Shown here: positions 1 to 8,876 of the stretch, one piece after another | How the letters are laid out: each line of letters begins with the position of its first letter | How positions within the stretch are numbered: the stretch's first letter is position 1 | NCBI GenBank assembly: GCA_019635585.1 | Contig: JAHBZE010000001.1 | Span: forward strand, 1,240,001-1,304,000 | From: Xanthobacteraceae bacterium | GTDB taxonomy: Bacteria > Pseudomonadota > Alphaproteobacteria > Rhizobiales > Xanthobacteraceae | Length of the DNA stretch: 64,000 nt | Direction of reading: 5' to 3' | The notes under the pieces: model-generated | Databases searched by the model: none | What the model was told of the DNA's origin: nothing | The model's input: the letters and a program-made list of their open reading frames with translations, nothing else | Made by a program: the position numbers and the translations under genes

Positions 1-1574
1 ACTCCTGATCTCGCGGTATCTAGAAGCGCGACGATGGCTCCTCTTCTAATTGCTATTAATGCGTGAAGCTCCTTCTCTACGTAGAAATGGCGCTCTAGAA
101 GTGGAGACGTTTGTAGCTTCTCGTAGAGAATCACAATTTCGCTCTCACCGGTCTCTAACTCGTAGCTCGGAAATTCGTCATCTGACAGTAACGCTCGAAA
201 TCGGCGACTAAATTCGATCAAGTTCGAGGTGTGCTGTGTCGCATACAGATGACACCGAAGTGGCAATCTCAGCGATTCAAAGAGCTCTTGTAGATTCTGT
301 TTCGAAACCTCAAACCTTCTTCTGAACTGTCTCCCCGCGTAAAAGATGTTTGGAAGACTTTTTTCGATAGCGCTCGATACTTCCGCAATTCCGGTCTGAA
401 AGTTTGTTGATGAAATCGCATTATCATACTCGATAAAGCGATCCCACATATCAGAAATGTACCCGTTCGAATGATCAATAATGAGTGCGCGTTCACCAAC
501 TTCTAGATTTGGGTTCCGGATTATTCTGCCAACTTGCTGTACCAACGGCCTAGCAGAGCCAATCACTCCAAAGAATGCTAGAGCACGAAAGCTTGGGCCA
601 TCGACGCCTTCCAAAAGTTTATGCTGGTGCACCCACACCGCGGCAGAGTTCGCTTCTTCTGGATCTGGAGGCTGACGCAGTTCCCACGGCCTCTGACTAC
701 TAGGTTTGAAGTTCTCATGAAGACATACAACACCATCCTTAATGGACGCGTTGGCACGAAGTAGATCTCCAATTTGCTCTATGTCCGATCGTCTCCTGCA
801 TCGGATTATTAGCTTGCGATCACTAGTTGGGGCCGCCCCGTAGTACTTTATGAAACTAGCTATAACTGAATCAACAAATGACGAATGCGTACGCGCACTT
901 ATCTGTGGTTCTTGAACAATCTCTACTGATCTCAGAATCATTTTATCGGCGAGATCTTGAAAGCTTGAGACGTGAATCGCTGCATCGTCAAAATGAAAGG
1001 GCTTCAAATCATTTCTGTAGGGAGTTGCAGTTATAAGAGCGATTGGCTTGTCCAGCCCTCTTATCGCTTGGCTCCATGTTTGCGCCGGCTCGTAATGGCC
1101 TTCGTCAACGATCACCGCGCTACATTTGCGTCTAAGTAGATCGTATTGTGGCTTCTCGTTTCGCGTTCTTGCAAAGTCATTGATCAATTGAATTGTTGAA
1201 ACGACAATTGCGTTGTCCGGAAGCTTCTGCAATCCCTTTGTCGATTTCAACGCGATAACTTTGCGAGGCAATTCTTCCTTCCCAATGTTGAACCGGGAAA
1301 AGAACCCACGTTGACCGCTCAATTCTCTGACAAGCTGATCTCGAATTGCTGTTCGAGGGGCAACTACCAGAGTGATGTTTAGCGAAGGGTGCCAGTGCGA
1401 AATTAATGCTATTACTGCCGTCTTTCCGCCGCCAGTGGGTATGTTTACTAGCGCGGCCGGCTTGTCCTTTGCTCTCGACGAAACGTATTTCTGAAAGTAT
1501 TTCTCGACCACTATCAAAGCATCGCGTTGATGCTTCCACAGTTTGATTTTTCTCGGAAACTTCATGAATTTCAT
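1..1574 (-). CDS. SF2 DEAD/DEAH-box helicase, partial (C-terminus outside window)
   Basis: The frame is open from the start at 1574 to the left edge, at least 524 codons. It has helicase motif I (PTGGGKT, residues 46-52), motif II (DEGH, about residues 157-160) and motif VI (QQVGRIIR, about residues 346-353), so two RecA folds of the ResIII/DEAD type are present. A second ATG in frame at 1565 is an alternative start. The gene is divergent from a DUF2235 hydrolase gene with only 28 bp between the start codons, so their promoters must overlap or sit inside each other's genes. The family covers restriction subunits and stand-alone defence helicases. Nothing visible fixes which, and the C-terminal domain that would decide it is outside the window. 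Confidence 0.85.
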   Translation of the reverse strand, partial: MKFMKFPRKIKLWKHQRDALIVVEKYFQKYVSSRAKDKPAALVNIPTGGGKTAVIALISHWHPSLNITLVVAPRTAIRDQLVRELSGQRGFFSRFNIGKEELPRKVIALKSTKGLQKLPDNAIVVSTIQLINDFARTRNEKPQYDLLRRKCSAVIVDEGHYEPAQTWSQAIRGLDKPIALITATPYRNDLKPFHFDDAAIHVSSFQDLADKMILRSVEIVQEPQISARTHSSFVDSVIASFIKYYGAAPTSDRKLIIRCRRRSDIEQIGDLLRANASIKDGVVCLHENFKPSSQRPWELRQPPDPEEANSAAVWVHQHKLLEGVDGPSFRALAFFGVIGSARPLVQQVGRIIRNPNLEVGERALIIDHSNGYISDMWDRFIEYDNAISSTNFQTGIAEVSSAIEKSLPNIFYAGRQFRRRFEVSKQNLQELFESLRLPLRCHLYATQHTSNLIEFSRRFRALLSDDEFPSYELETGESEIVILYEKLQTSPLLERHFYVEKELHALIAIRRGAIVALLDTARSG

Positions 1575-1602
1575 CTCTAACGGATGAGCAACGAGGGCTG
1601 CC

Positions 1603-2865
1603 ATGAAGAATATCGTAATTTGCTGCGATGGTACCGGCAATGAGATCAGCGAAAACATCTCAAACGTTTTAAAGATTTATCGCGTAATCAGAAAAACGAA
1701 CAAGACGGAGCCATACCAAGCGGTATTCTACCACCCCGGCGTCGGCACTCTGGCGCAGCCAGACCCTTGGAGGAAATTCTGGCAGGACGCCAAGATTAAT
1801 TTTGCTTTAGCTACGGGTTATGGGCTCGATTCTGGAATTCTTGCTGCTTATCAATTTCTTGTTGAACAATACGAAGATGGAGATGAAATATTTCTATTTG
1901 GGTTTAGTCGAGGTGCCTACACTGTCAGAGCACTTGCAGGCTTAGTTCATAAGATTGGGTTGGTTTCAAAGAACCAACTGAATCTCTCTCCAACTGGGCT
2001 AACGGCATATAAGCAAACCATATCATCTACCTTCGATGCCATTCAAAGTGTCGTTCAGGAAGCGGGCGCTGAGGATGTTTTGGAGGATGAGTTTTCAGCG
2101 CCTCTGTCGCAGGACGATCGAGCCACACAATTCGCACGTATACTTTCAGTTCGTTGGCCCACAATTAAGTTTGTCGGCGTTTGGGATACGGTCGCAAGCG
2201 TTATAGTTCCTAGGCCCGACCGCTTCTACTTCCCTAGCCTTCAAAAGCTTGCGTTCACACAAGAGAACCCAAGTGTCAGGGTTTTTAGGCAAGCGATTGC
2301 AATTGACGAGCGGCGCAGAATGTTTCGCTTGGACCCATGGTCGACCAACCAAGTGTTCAGGAGTAACCGCTTTAGTAGGACGAAGAGCGAGAGCCAGGAC
2401 TCAAAGCAAGTGTGGTTCTCTGGCGTGCATGCAGATATTGGCGGAGGGTATCGCGAAGAAGAAAGCCAGCTGTCGAAGTTTCCATTGCTTTGGATGTTGA
2501 ACGAAGCCATCCAAGCAGGGCTAGCGGTAGATAAGAGAACAGTAAATCAACTGGTCCTCGGAAAGCAGCGCTTAAACAGCCCCTTCAAGTACGTTGCGCC
2601 GGATGTTGGAGGCATCGTCCATAATTCAATGGGTTTTTGGTGGAGACTTCTTGAATACCTCCCTAAGGCCAACCATTACAAAGAATGGCATCACCGCCGC
2701 TCCTCATTTGGCTTTTACTTACCGTTGGGAGAGCCAAGACCGATTGAAGAGAACGCCTTGGTTCACGAGTCGGTTATTAAACGTCTCAGCGCAGTACCGA
2801 GTTACTCACCCATAAACCTACCTCGAAAATATGACGTTGTGCCGATGCTGGAGCTATCTATTTAA
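1603..2865 (+). CDS. DUF2235 (Tle1-like) alpha/beta hydrolase
   Basis: This 420-residue protein starts with the KNIVICCDGTGN motif typical of DUF2235. It carries a lipase nucleophile elbow GFSRG (Ser102), a GVWDTVAS segment that probably supplies the acid, and a VHADIGGGY segment that fits the catalytic histidine region. The family includes type VI secretion phospholipase effectors (Tle1) and many uncharacterised cytoplasmic hydrolases. No VgrG, PAAR or other secretion gene is nearby, so a secreted effector role is not supported. A Shine-Dalgarno GAGGG lies just upstream of the ATG. It is divergent from the helicase and convergent with sbcB (12 bp apart). Its place beside CBASS suggests a defence-island role, which is inference. 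Confidence 0.85.
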   Translation: MKNIVICCDGTGNEISENISNVLKIYRVIRKTNKTEPYQAVFYHPGVGTLAQPDPWRKFWQDAKINFALATGYGLDSGILAAYQFLVEQYEDGDEIFLFGFSRGAYTVRALAGLVHKIGLVSKNQLNLSPTGLTAYKQTISSTFDAIQSVVQEAGAEDVLEDEFSAPLSQDDRATQFARILSVRWPTIKFVGVWDTVASVIVPRPDRFYFPSLQKLAFTQENPSVRVFRQAIAIDERRRMFRLDPWSTNQVFRSNRFSRTKSESQDSKQVWFSGVHADIGGGYREEESQLSKFPLLWMLNEAIQAGLAVDKRTVNQLVLGKQRLNSPFKYVAPDVGGIVHNSMGFWWRLLEYLPKANHYKEWHHRRSSFGFYLPLGEPRPIEENALVHESVIKRLSAVPSYSPINLPRKYDVVPMLELSI

Positions 2866-2877
2866 GAATAGAGAAGC

Positions 2878-4287
2878 TCACTCCCGCAAGCTTTGGCGGC
2901 ACTTCTCAGAAAGGTCATTCAAGTAATTACGATACTGAAGAAACTCAGCTTTATATTCTTCCTTGTTCTCGTCTCGAAGCTTGTCGAGCTGACCAATGAC
3001 TTGCGGTATCGTCAGCCAAGTCAAAGGTTCACTATTATTCAGAAGCCGCTCTGCAATTTGTCTTTCGATTCCCTTTCGAGCCTTTTCGGGCAGAAGTTCG
3101 GGGCATTCATAGAAGATGAGACGTCTGCCCAACCGGCGGAGTCGCTCGTCATCAAACTCGCTAACTATTTTAACTCGATCCTGCCAATTTACACTATGAA
3201 ACAACTGCATTCTTGAGCGGTCTTCCGCCGAGAAGAATGGCGGGTCATAAATTTGCCGCTCCACGTGCGGTGACTTTTCGTATAAAAATTCTGATTTTCT
3301 TGCTGCTCTCATCAAGCGATCAACTAAGACCTGGTTCTGAAAAATCATCTGCGCTTTGGCGTTCAATTGTGCATGGTCAAATCCATTGAGATGCTCAGGC
3401 AGGACGTCGCTCAAGGAGAACAATAATGGAGCAGTATTCACCTTTATCCGGCGCACCGGCCAAGGTTCTCTCTTCAGCCTTTCTAAAAGTTCGTCGTCTG
3501 CAAGGTTCTGAAGAACTTCAAGGTCTTGATTCAAATCAAGGCAGTAATGAATGTTAGGTCGTTCATCATTGACGCCTATGAACGCGAGAACATCAATGCG
3601 CTCCTCTCCACGAAAGTAGTCGTATCTAACGAATACCTTCTCATGCTCAAGGAACTCTGCTGCCGCAGCTTTTTGAGAGAAGCGAAGAAAGTTTGACCAT
3701 AGATCAGGAACGCGTTGGCTAACGATCTTACAGAGACCGAGTGTTGCCTCGGCATCTGCCATCGCGTTGTGACTTTTGGAAATCGCAATTCCATTGGCAG
3801 AAGCTAAGTCCACCAAGCGGAATGATGCTCTTCCATTGGAATTTCGAAGGAATCGGATGGACGTCGAGTCCAGCGCACTTGCTGCACGGCAAAGATTCAG
3901 AACGTCAGCGCGGGAATTTCCATTTGTATTGGTTGCAAACGGCCAGTGCAGGCATTGAAAGAGCGCTTGTCTAATGAACTCCTCGTCAAATCTAATGGAG
4001 TTGAATCCCAAAAAGACCGTAGGAGTCCAACGAGAAAATAGCTCCGCAATACGGCAGCTCATTTCATAGAACGAGAGTGATTCTGGATTTGTGAGCCCAG
4101 AGATAGTGGCGGAGGTAATTTCCAGCGCGGCTGGTGAAGGCAAAATATGCGGTAGGAGCCTACAGCGAAACTCAGCTCGCGAAATTTCGTTTAGATCTAC
4201 GTCAGTTTGAATAGCTGCAAATTGGACAATTTGGTCAAAATTCTTGAGAAGCCCTGTAGTTTCTAAATCGTAGACTACGAAACCCAA
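2878..4287 (-). CDS. sbcB: Exodeoxyribonuclease I (ssDNA 3'-5' exonuclease)
   Basis: The 469-residue product has the DEDDh exonuclease signature: D7 and E9 in VVYDLETTG, D101 in NSIRFDEEF, and H173/D178 in SHNAMADAE. The C-terminal half matches the ExoI SH3-like and helical extensions, and the length is normal for SbcB. SbcB degrades single-stranded DNA and works in recombination and mismatch repair. The start is a TTG behind AGGA that overlaps the stop of the upstream peptidase gene, so the gene is probably translationally coupled as the third gene of the XRE-peptidase operon. A core-type sbcB inside an island next to CBASS is unusual. It may act on the ssDNA that is thought to activate CapP-type peptidases. 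Confidence 0.9.
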   Translation of the reverse strand: MGFVVYDLETTGLLKNFDQIVQFAAIQTDVDLNEISRAEFRCRLLPHILPSPAALEITSATISGLTNPESLSFYEMSCRIAELFSRWTPTVFLGFNSIRFDEEFIRQALFQCLHWPFATNTNGNSRADVLNLCRAASALDSTSIRFLRNSNGRASFRLVDLASANGIAISKSHNAMADAEATLGLCKIVSQRVPDLWSNFLRFSQKAAAAEFLEHEKVFVRYDYFRGEERIDVLAFIGVNDERPNIHYCLDLNQDLEVLQNLADDELLERLKREPWPVRRIKVNTAPLLFSLSDVLPEHLNGFDHAQLNAKAQMIFQNQVLVDRLMRAARKSEFLYEKSPHVERQIYDPPFFSAEDRSRMQLFHSVNWQDRVKIVSEFDDERLRRLGRRLIFYECPELLPEKARKGIERQIAERLLNNSEPLTWLTIPQVIGQLDKLRDENKEEYKAEFLQYRNYLNDLSEKCRQSLRE

Positions 4288-4295
4288 TTGAAATC

Positions 4296-4811
4296 CTATT
4301 CGTCAACCTGCAATCTGAATTTAAGCGCCGCTTCACTGACTCTGAAATGCCTTGCCAAAGATTCAATTAGCTTACTGTCTTCTAAATCTACCGTTCGACC
4401 TTTCAAGGCTGCGTTTAATAACTCCCTCGGCATTAGGAGCTCCGAAGCAAAAGCGTTCGCCTCAATCTCGAGATCATTTTCTCCTTTCGCTGACATTGAG
4501 TCCCGTCGCAATGATCCTTTGTCGATATGAACCTGTTTTTCTAGTTCTTCACGGTGCAAACGAATATGAGCTAGCTCGTGAGCGAGCGTAAATCTTTGCC
4601 GATTTGGATTATGGAGCGAGTTAATACCAGCGATTGGCACGCTATCTTTTATAAAAGCCATTCCAGAAAGATCGCCATCAAGAGGCGCGTACTGAACTCT
4701 CACCCCCAAAGCTTTGGCAATTTTCTCCACCGGAACAGGCGCTGATTTAACTTGATGATCTTCAATGAGACGACGAGCAGCGTCTCTCGCGTATGAACTT
4801 CGGGGAGCCAT
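4296..4811 (-). CDS. capP: ImmA/IrrE-family metallopeptidase, CapP-like
   Basis: The 171-residue protein has the zinc-binding HELAH motif within FTLAHELAHIRLH and a downstream EIEANAFASELLMP segment that gives the third zinc ligand, both typical of ImmA/IrrE (COG2856). It starts 3 bp after the XRE gene stop, behind AAGGAAAT. ImmA-type peptidases cleave partner XRE repressors. In CBASS loci the CapH/CapP pair does this, with CapP stimulated by single-stranded DNA. Position beside a CBASS operon makes CapP the best assignment. The protein contains no cysteine, so a zinc-ligating cysteine switch like the one reported for studied CapP proteins (from memory) cannot operate here. Confidence 0.85.
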   Translation of the reverse strand: MAPRSSYARDAARRLIEDHQVKSAPVPVEKIAKALGVRVQYAPLDGDLSGMAFIKDSVPIAGINSLHNPNRQRFTLAHELAHIRLHREELEKQVHIDKGSLRRDSMSAKGENDLEIEANAFASELLMPRELLNAALKGRTVDLEDSKLIESLARHFRVSEAALKFRLQVDE

Positions 4812-4813
4812 AG

Positions 4814-5167
4814 TTATTTCCTTTCGTACTTATCAGTACGAGCAAGGGCACGGTGAATGACGCTTTCAACTTGCTTCTTTTGAACGGCCGTTATGTCTCG
4901 GCTCCGGATGGGCACTGGCTGAATCTCTTCGTTACTCATGTTCGCGGGCAACACCTCTACCACCGAAGGCCATTCAAGTGCTTTCGCGAGTTTATAAACA
5001 TGATGCAACATTACTTTCTGTCGACCAGCTTCGATGTTTGCCAAAGAAGCCCTAGTCAACCCTATCCGCGCCGCGACCTCCGCTTGCGTGAGTTTTAGCT
5101 CATCTCTTCGCTTAGCGACTGCACGTCCGAGCGATCGATAAAGTGTCAGTTCGTCCTTAGGCATCAT
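4814..5167 (-). CDS. capH: XRE-family repressor, CapH-like
   Basis: A 117-residue protein with an XRE helix-turn-helix at about residues 10-65 (LTQAEVAARIGLTRASLANIEAG) and a short C-terminal tail rich in charged residues, the kind of linker ImmA-type peptidases cut. Two adjacent ATGs (5167 and 5164) could serve as start. It heads a three-gene operon (repressor, peptidase, sbcB) divergent from CBASS. A GCATCATT half-site over the start codon matches the arms of the 13-bp inverted repeat in the 188-bp intergenic region, so autoregulation and control of the CBASS promoter are likely. CapH identity is inferred from context. Confidence 0.8.
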   Translation of the reverse strand: MMPKDELTLYRSLGRAVAKRRDELKLTQAEVAARIGLTRASLANIEAGRQKVMLHHVYKLAKALEWPSVVEVLPANMSNEEIQPVPIRSRDITAVQKKQVESVIHRALARTDKYERK

Positions 5168-5217
5168 TCAATTCGAACCCTTTGATTCGCATAGATGAAT
5201 CCATTTCTATAGTTAGC

Positions 5218-5281
5218 GTCAATGATGCAAACATGTTTGTGAGAAGCACATTAATCTATATTTTGCGATTGCATCATTGAC
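5218..5281. promoter_or_regulatory. 13-bp perfect inverted repeat, probable CapH operator
   Basis: GTCAATGATGCAA at 5218-5230 is the exact reverse complement of TTGCATCATTGAC at 5269-5281, with a 38-bp spacer. A third, partial copy (GCATCATTCA, 5161-5170) overlaps the XRE start codon. The arrangement suits a repressor that bridges two sites between divergent promoters and silences both CBASS and its own operon. Confidence 0.7.
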
Positions 5282-5355
5282 ATCGCATTTAGGCGCCCCT
5301 ACCGTCCATTTCGATTGTTGGCGGAAGAACTTTCTAAGCTGAGGAGCGCCTGGAA

Positions 5356-6264
5356 ATGTTGGCTAAGGTTCCCGATAATTCGAACCTCCCCAAAGGCATT
5401 CATCGAGTCTGGCAACTGCCAGACGAACGTCTGGGCACACTTTGGGACTCGATCGTCGTAGACGAGCAGCTCAAATCCCAATTGGTTTCGCAGGTTGCGC
5501 TAAATTTTACGCTTCGGGGCAAAGTCGCTCGAAGCGTCGCACCACTTCATGGCGTCATACTGCTGGTAGGAGAGCCTGGAACAGGCAAGACGTCACTTGC
5601 GAGAGGTGTCGCGAATCGTGCGGCTCAAACTTTTCCCAGTGCAGCGTTCCAGTTGTTGGAAGTCGAGCCGCATTCACTGACGAGCGCCGCAATGGGCAAG
5701 ACCCAGCGCGCTGTAACAGACTTGTTTTCGCAATCGATTGGTGAGGCTGCAGAGCGGGGACCAACGATCGTCCTATTAGACGAGGTTGAAACGCTTGCTG
5801 CAGATCGATCAAAAATGAGCATGGAAGCTAACCCTGTAGACATTCACAGGGCTACAGACGCGGTACTGGTACAACTCGATGCGCTAGCAGAGCGCCTCCC
5901 CCACTTACTGTTTTTGGCAACGAGCAACTTTCCACAAGCCGTCGATAGCGCCTTTACCTCTCGTTGCGATTTGGTGGTCACGGTTCCTCTGCCTGATGCA
6001 AATGCGTGCTCAGCGATTTTGCAGGATTGTCTACGTGGTCTGAGCAAGACGTTCCCTGCAATTGACGCCCTATTGCGCTCCCCCTTGCTTGCCAAGTGCG
6101 CAGCGGCTTGCGTCGGCCTCGACGGCAGAACCATAAGAAAGATGGTTATCAACGCGATGGCTCGGGACCCTCGCGTTGCAGTCAACCCTTCGCTCCTTAC
6201 TGCGGAACATCTGTTGGCGGCAGCTGAAGCTGCTGTGAGAACCCGCCATAAGAAGGCGTCCTGA
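5356..6264 (+). CDS. cap6: Cap6, TRIP13/Pch2-like AAA+ ATPase of type III CBASS
   Basis: The 302-residue AAA+ protein has Walker A GEPGTGKT (72-79), Walker B VLLDE (139-143), a sensor-1 region with TSN (189-191) and an arginine-finger-like SRCD (R203), followed by a small helical lid with LDGRTIRK. This is the domain plan of TRIP13/Pch2, which unfolds HORMA proteins. In CBASS, Cap6 removes HORMA from the CD-NTase and shuts signalling off. It is the first gene of a tight five-gene operon, with the HORMA gene starting 1 nt after its stop. The neighbouring HORMA, CD-NTase and NucC genes make the assignment firm. Confidence 0.92.
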   Translation: MLAKVPDNSNLPKGIHRVWQLPDERLGTLWDSIVVDEQLKSQLVSQVALNFTLRGKVARSVAPLHGVILLVGEPGTGKTSLARGVANRAAQTFPSAAFQLLEVEPHSLTSAAMGKTQRAVTDLFSQSIGEAAERGPTIVLLDEVETLAADRSKMSMEANPVDIHRATDAVLVQLDALAERLPHLLFLATSNFPQAVDSAFTSRCDLVVTVPLPDANACSAILQDCLRGLSKTFPAIDALLRSPLLAKCAAACVGLDGRTIRKMVINAMARDPRVAVNPSLLTAEHLLAAAEAAVRTRHKKAS

Positions 6265-6265
6265 A

Positions 6266-6742
6266 ATGGCGACGGTGGTTAGCCGGCATTTCATTTGCAC
6301 GCCGGCTCGCGATGCTAACAGCACTTGGTTAGCAATCGTAGATTTGCTCACGCGAGGCACGAAAGGCCCGAAACGAGATGAACTGCTATCGGTTTCGGGG
6401 ATCGTAGCAAGCACGATCGCTGATCAGGCCCCGCGTGAGGCTGCTATTACCGTGACCTGTGACGGACCGCGGACACGAATTTATTGCCTCTATGAAGACG
6501 ATGCCATCGATGGATCAGACTGCAACGAAGATTCTCTTGGCTTCGATCCGTTGGAAGGTAATTGGCAGTTATCGTTGCCGTGCCTAACCGATGATCTTTC
6601 TTGGGTTCAGAGCGCGCTTCAAAGGCGTTCAAAGCGAGTCACGGCTCGGGACTGCAATGAAGACGTCGAGATTTCTAAAGCAGAAATTTCATCGTCTACC
6701 GAACCATTGCTTATCGATCCGAAAGGATTTTTCAATTCATGA
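6266..6742 (+). CDS. cap8: Cap8, divergent CBASS HORMA-like protein
   Basis: This 158-residue protein has no motif I can name alone. It lies between Cap6 and a second HORMA-type gene, the place of the second HORMA protein in type III CBASS loci with two HORMAs. Its stop overlaps the next start (ATGA at 6739-6742), so translation is coupled. The acidic middle part ([13 protein letters not shown]) is distinctive. Assignment rests mainly on context and size; a structure prediction would show whether the HORMA fold is present. Confidence 0.7.
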   Translation: MATVVSRHFICTPARDANSTWLAIVDLLTRGTKGPKRDELLSVSGIVASTIADQAPREAAITVTCDGPRTRIYCLYEDDAIDGSDCNEDSLGFDPLEGNWQLSLPCLTDDLSWVQSALQRRSKRVTARDCNEDVEISKAEISSSTEPLLIDPKGFFNS

Positions 6743-7239
6743 CCAGCGTAGCTGTCTATTCATACACGCACTCGGTCACGTATGTGGCTGACAATATCTT
6801 GAAAAGCTTCAAAGACATTATTCGTCTTAGCGGGCTAGATCCTAGTAATTTGGTCGAAGAGTGGAGCAGCACGATGAACGCTCTTACAACTTGGCTGCAT
6901 TCGGGCCATCTAGAACGAGTAATTCTGGAAGTATTCAATCCAAATACTGACGATTTAATTGGGCGCTGGGATGTCGACGTTGTTTACGGCGCTCAAGGGG
7001 ATGGCAACTTCTGGACCGACAGTGATCAGATTAGATATGCAGTACGCAAGGTGGGGCTTTGGCCTAGTGAGGCGCACTACCGCTTAATCCTGATTAACAA
7101 ACCTGGCCGTCCAGACGTTCCTGGTTGGGGGTCAACACATTTCCGTTCCACGCAGGGCTTTGTAAGACAGAGTCTTGGCAGCACGATCGAGCACAATGGG
7201 TTAGGCGGAAGCGCTGCTTATTGGAGGCGAACAGGATGA
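6739..7239 (+). CDS. cap7: Cap7, bacterial HORMA-domain protein
   Basis: The 166-residue product begins [21 protein letters not shown] and continues with a WDVDVVYG strand and a GWGSTHF segment, which match the bacterial HORMA family found with CD-NTases. HORMA proteins bind target peptides, close, and then switch on the CD-NTase; Cap6 reverses this. Its ATGA overlaps the Cap8 stop and its own stop overlaps the CD-NTase start (ATGA at 7236-7239). The GGAGG for the CD-NTase lies inside its last codons. Confidence 0.85.
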   Translation: MTSVAVYSYTHSVTYVADNILKSFKDIIRLSGLDPSNLVEEWSSTMNALTTWLHSGHLERVILEVFNPNTDDLIGRWDVDVVYGAQGDGNFWTDSDQIRYAVRKVGLWPSEAHYRLILINKPGRPDVPGWGSTHFRSTQGFVRQSLGSTIEHNGLGGSAAYWRRTG

Positions 7240-8135
7240 TTGGCATCGAGGACGCTTTCCGGAAGTTTAAAAGTAAACTCGAACTGAACGATCAAGAGCA
7301 GAAAAACGCGTCTCTTCGCCAGAACGAGGTTCGCGATTACCTAGACACTAAGTTTTCAATTGATCGCAGTTTTCTGACTGGATCGTATGCGCGATACACC
7401 AAGACTAAGCCGCTCAAAGACATCGACATCTTCTTCGTGCTCAACGCGAAGGAGAATGATTATCGTTCAAAGGCGCCTTCCGTGGTGATCAATGATTTTC
7501 ACGAGTCCCTTGCTGAAAAGTACGGCGAGAAGGCCGTAAAAAAGCAAGGCCGATCTGTTAACATCGACTTCGGTGTAACAGTCGACTCCGAAGATAACAC
7601 TGACTATCGCGTTCTCAGCGTAGATGCGGTTCCAGCTTTCGAGTCCGGTAGCAACTATGAAATTCCCGACACCGATGCCGCGAAGTGGATCAAGACAAAT
7701 CCCGAAATCCACGCCGAAAAGGCGACCGCGGCGCATAAGGCTTTTTCGAACGAGTGGAAAGGCATCGTTCGAATGGTCAAATACTGGAACAACAATCCTC
7801 GGCACGGCGAAAAGCCGATCAAGCCCAACTTCTTGATTGAGGTCATGGCGCTGGAGTGCCTGTATGGAGGCTGGCAAGGCCGCTTCGATTACGAGCTCCA
7901 AGGCTTCTTCTCGACTCTTGCTGATAGGATCGGCGATATCTGGCCCGATCCTGCTGGCTTGGGCCCGCCAATCAGCAACAGTATGGATGCTGCTCGCAAG
8001 GATCGGGCACGTCAGCTGCTAAAGGCAGCTAGTCGCGAAGCGAGCTTGGCGATCAACTGTGCGCGACAGGGTCGGAACGGGGATGCGCTGAGAGCATGGC
8101 GTGATCTTTTTGGCCCCAAGTTTCCGCTCTCATGA
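7236..8135 (+). CDS. CBASS CD-NTase (cGAS/DncV-like nucleotidyltransferase)
   Basis: I place the start at the ATG 7236, which overlaps the HORMA stop as ATGA behind GGAGG, giving 299 residues beginning MIGIEDAF. The nucleotidyltransferase signature is clear: GSYAR at 49-53, then DID (D62 and D64) in [11 protein letters not shown] third acidic residue is probably D111 (VNIDFGV) or D130 (LSVDAVPAF). Together with HORMA, TRIP13 and NucC this should be the enzyme that makes a cyclic trinucleotide (cyclic tri-AMP in studied type III systems) after phage sensing. Clade C is likely from its NucC partner, but C versus D cannot be settled by eye. Confidence 0.9.
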   Translation: MIGIEDAFRKFKSKLELNDQEQKNASLRQNEVRDYLDTKFSIDRSFLTGSYARYTKTKPLKDIDIFFVLNAKENDYRSKAPSVVINDFHESLAEKYGEKAVKKQGRSVNIDFGVTVDSEDNTDYRVLSVDAVPAFESGSNYEIPDTDAAKWIKTNPEIHAEKATAAHKAFSNEWKGIVRMVKYWNNNPRHGEKPIKPNFLIEVMALECLYGGWQGRFDYELQGFFSTLADRIGDIWPDPAGLGPPISNSMDAARKDRARQLLKAASREASLAINCARQGRNGDALRAWRDLFGPKFPLS

Positions 8136-8150
8136 TGACGGGATTTTTAC

Positions 8151-8876
8151 GTGTCTGACTGGTCTTTACAAACGCTGTTGGCTTCGCTCCACGAAGACAT
8201 ACAGACGCGACTTGAAACGGTTCGAAAGTCGTTTGCTCACGGACCTACCAAAGGCGATGCGAGCGAACGCGTTTGGCTGGATCTGTTTGAGAAGTATCTG
8301 CCAAAGCGATACCAGGCCGCTACCGCGCACGTAGTCGATAGTCTTGGAGCTTTCAGTGATCAGATCGATGTTGTTGTTTTTGACCGGCAATATTCGCCAT
8401 TCATTTTCAACTACGAAGGGAAGATCATCGTACCGGCAGAAAGTATCTACGCGGTTTTTGAAGCGAAGCAGACTGTAAATGCCGAGTTAGTGAAGTACTC
8501 CAAGGAGAAGGTTGCGAGCGTTAGGCGTCTACACCGAACTAGCTTGCCGATTCCATATGCAAAAGGAATCTATCCGGCGAAGGCGCTAACTCCTATCCTT
8601 GGAGGCGTCCTCAGCTTTGAAAGCGATTGGTCTCCTGCGCTTGGGCCGACTCTTGTCAAAGCACTAGAACCAGCCTCCCCAGAGGAAAGATTGGATTTTG
8701 GATGCGTCGCAGCCAAAGGTCATTTTTATTTCGACCATGGAGTCCAGGAATATATTATGCGGGCTGAAGGTAAGCCTGCGACCGCATTCCTGTTCAAGCT
8801 CATATCGACCTTGCAGTTCAGCGGCACGGTACCAATGATTGACGTCGACGCCTACGCGAAATGGCTTGATGTCTAA
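8151..8876 (+). CDS. nucC: NucC, cyclic trinucleotide-activated DNA endonuclease
   Basis: The 241-residue protein is very close to the NucC effector of E. coli type III CBASS over its whole length as I remember that sequence. It starts MSDWSLQTLLASLHEDI and has the restriction-like active site I-D73 ... E104-A-K106. NucC is a trimer that binds cyclic tri-AMP, pairs into hexamers and cuts double-stranded DNA, killing the infected cell. The start is GTG at 8151, 15 nt after the CD-NTase stop; no in-frame ATG upstream fits the family N-terminus. It ends the operon. Confidence 0.95.
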   Translation: MSDWSLQTLLASLHEDIQTRLETVRKSFAHGPTKGDASERVWLDLFEKYLPKRYQAATAHVVDSLGAFSDQIDVVVFDRQYSPFIFNYEGKIIVPAESIYAVFEAKQTVNAELVKYSKEKVASVRRLHRTSLPIPYAKGIYPAKALTPILGGVLSFESDWSPALGPTLVKALEPASPEERLDFGCVAAKGHFYFDHGVQEYIMRAEGKPATAFLFKLISTLQFSGTVPMIDVDAYAKWLDV

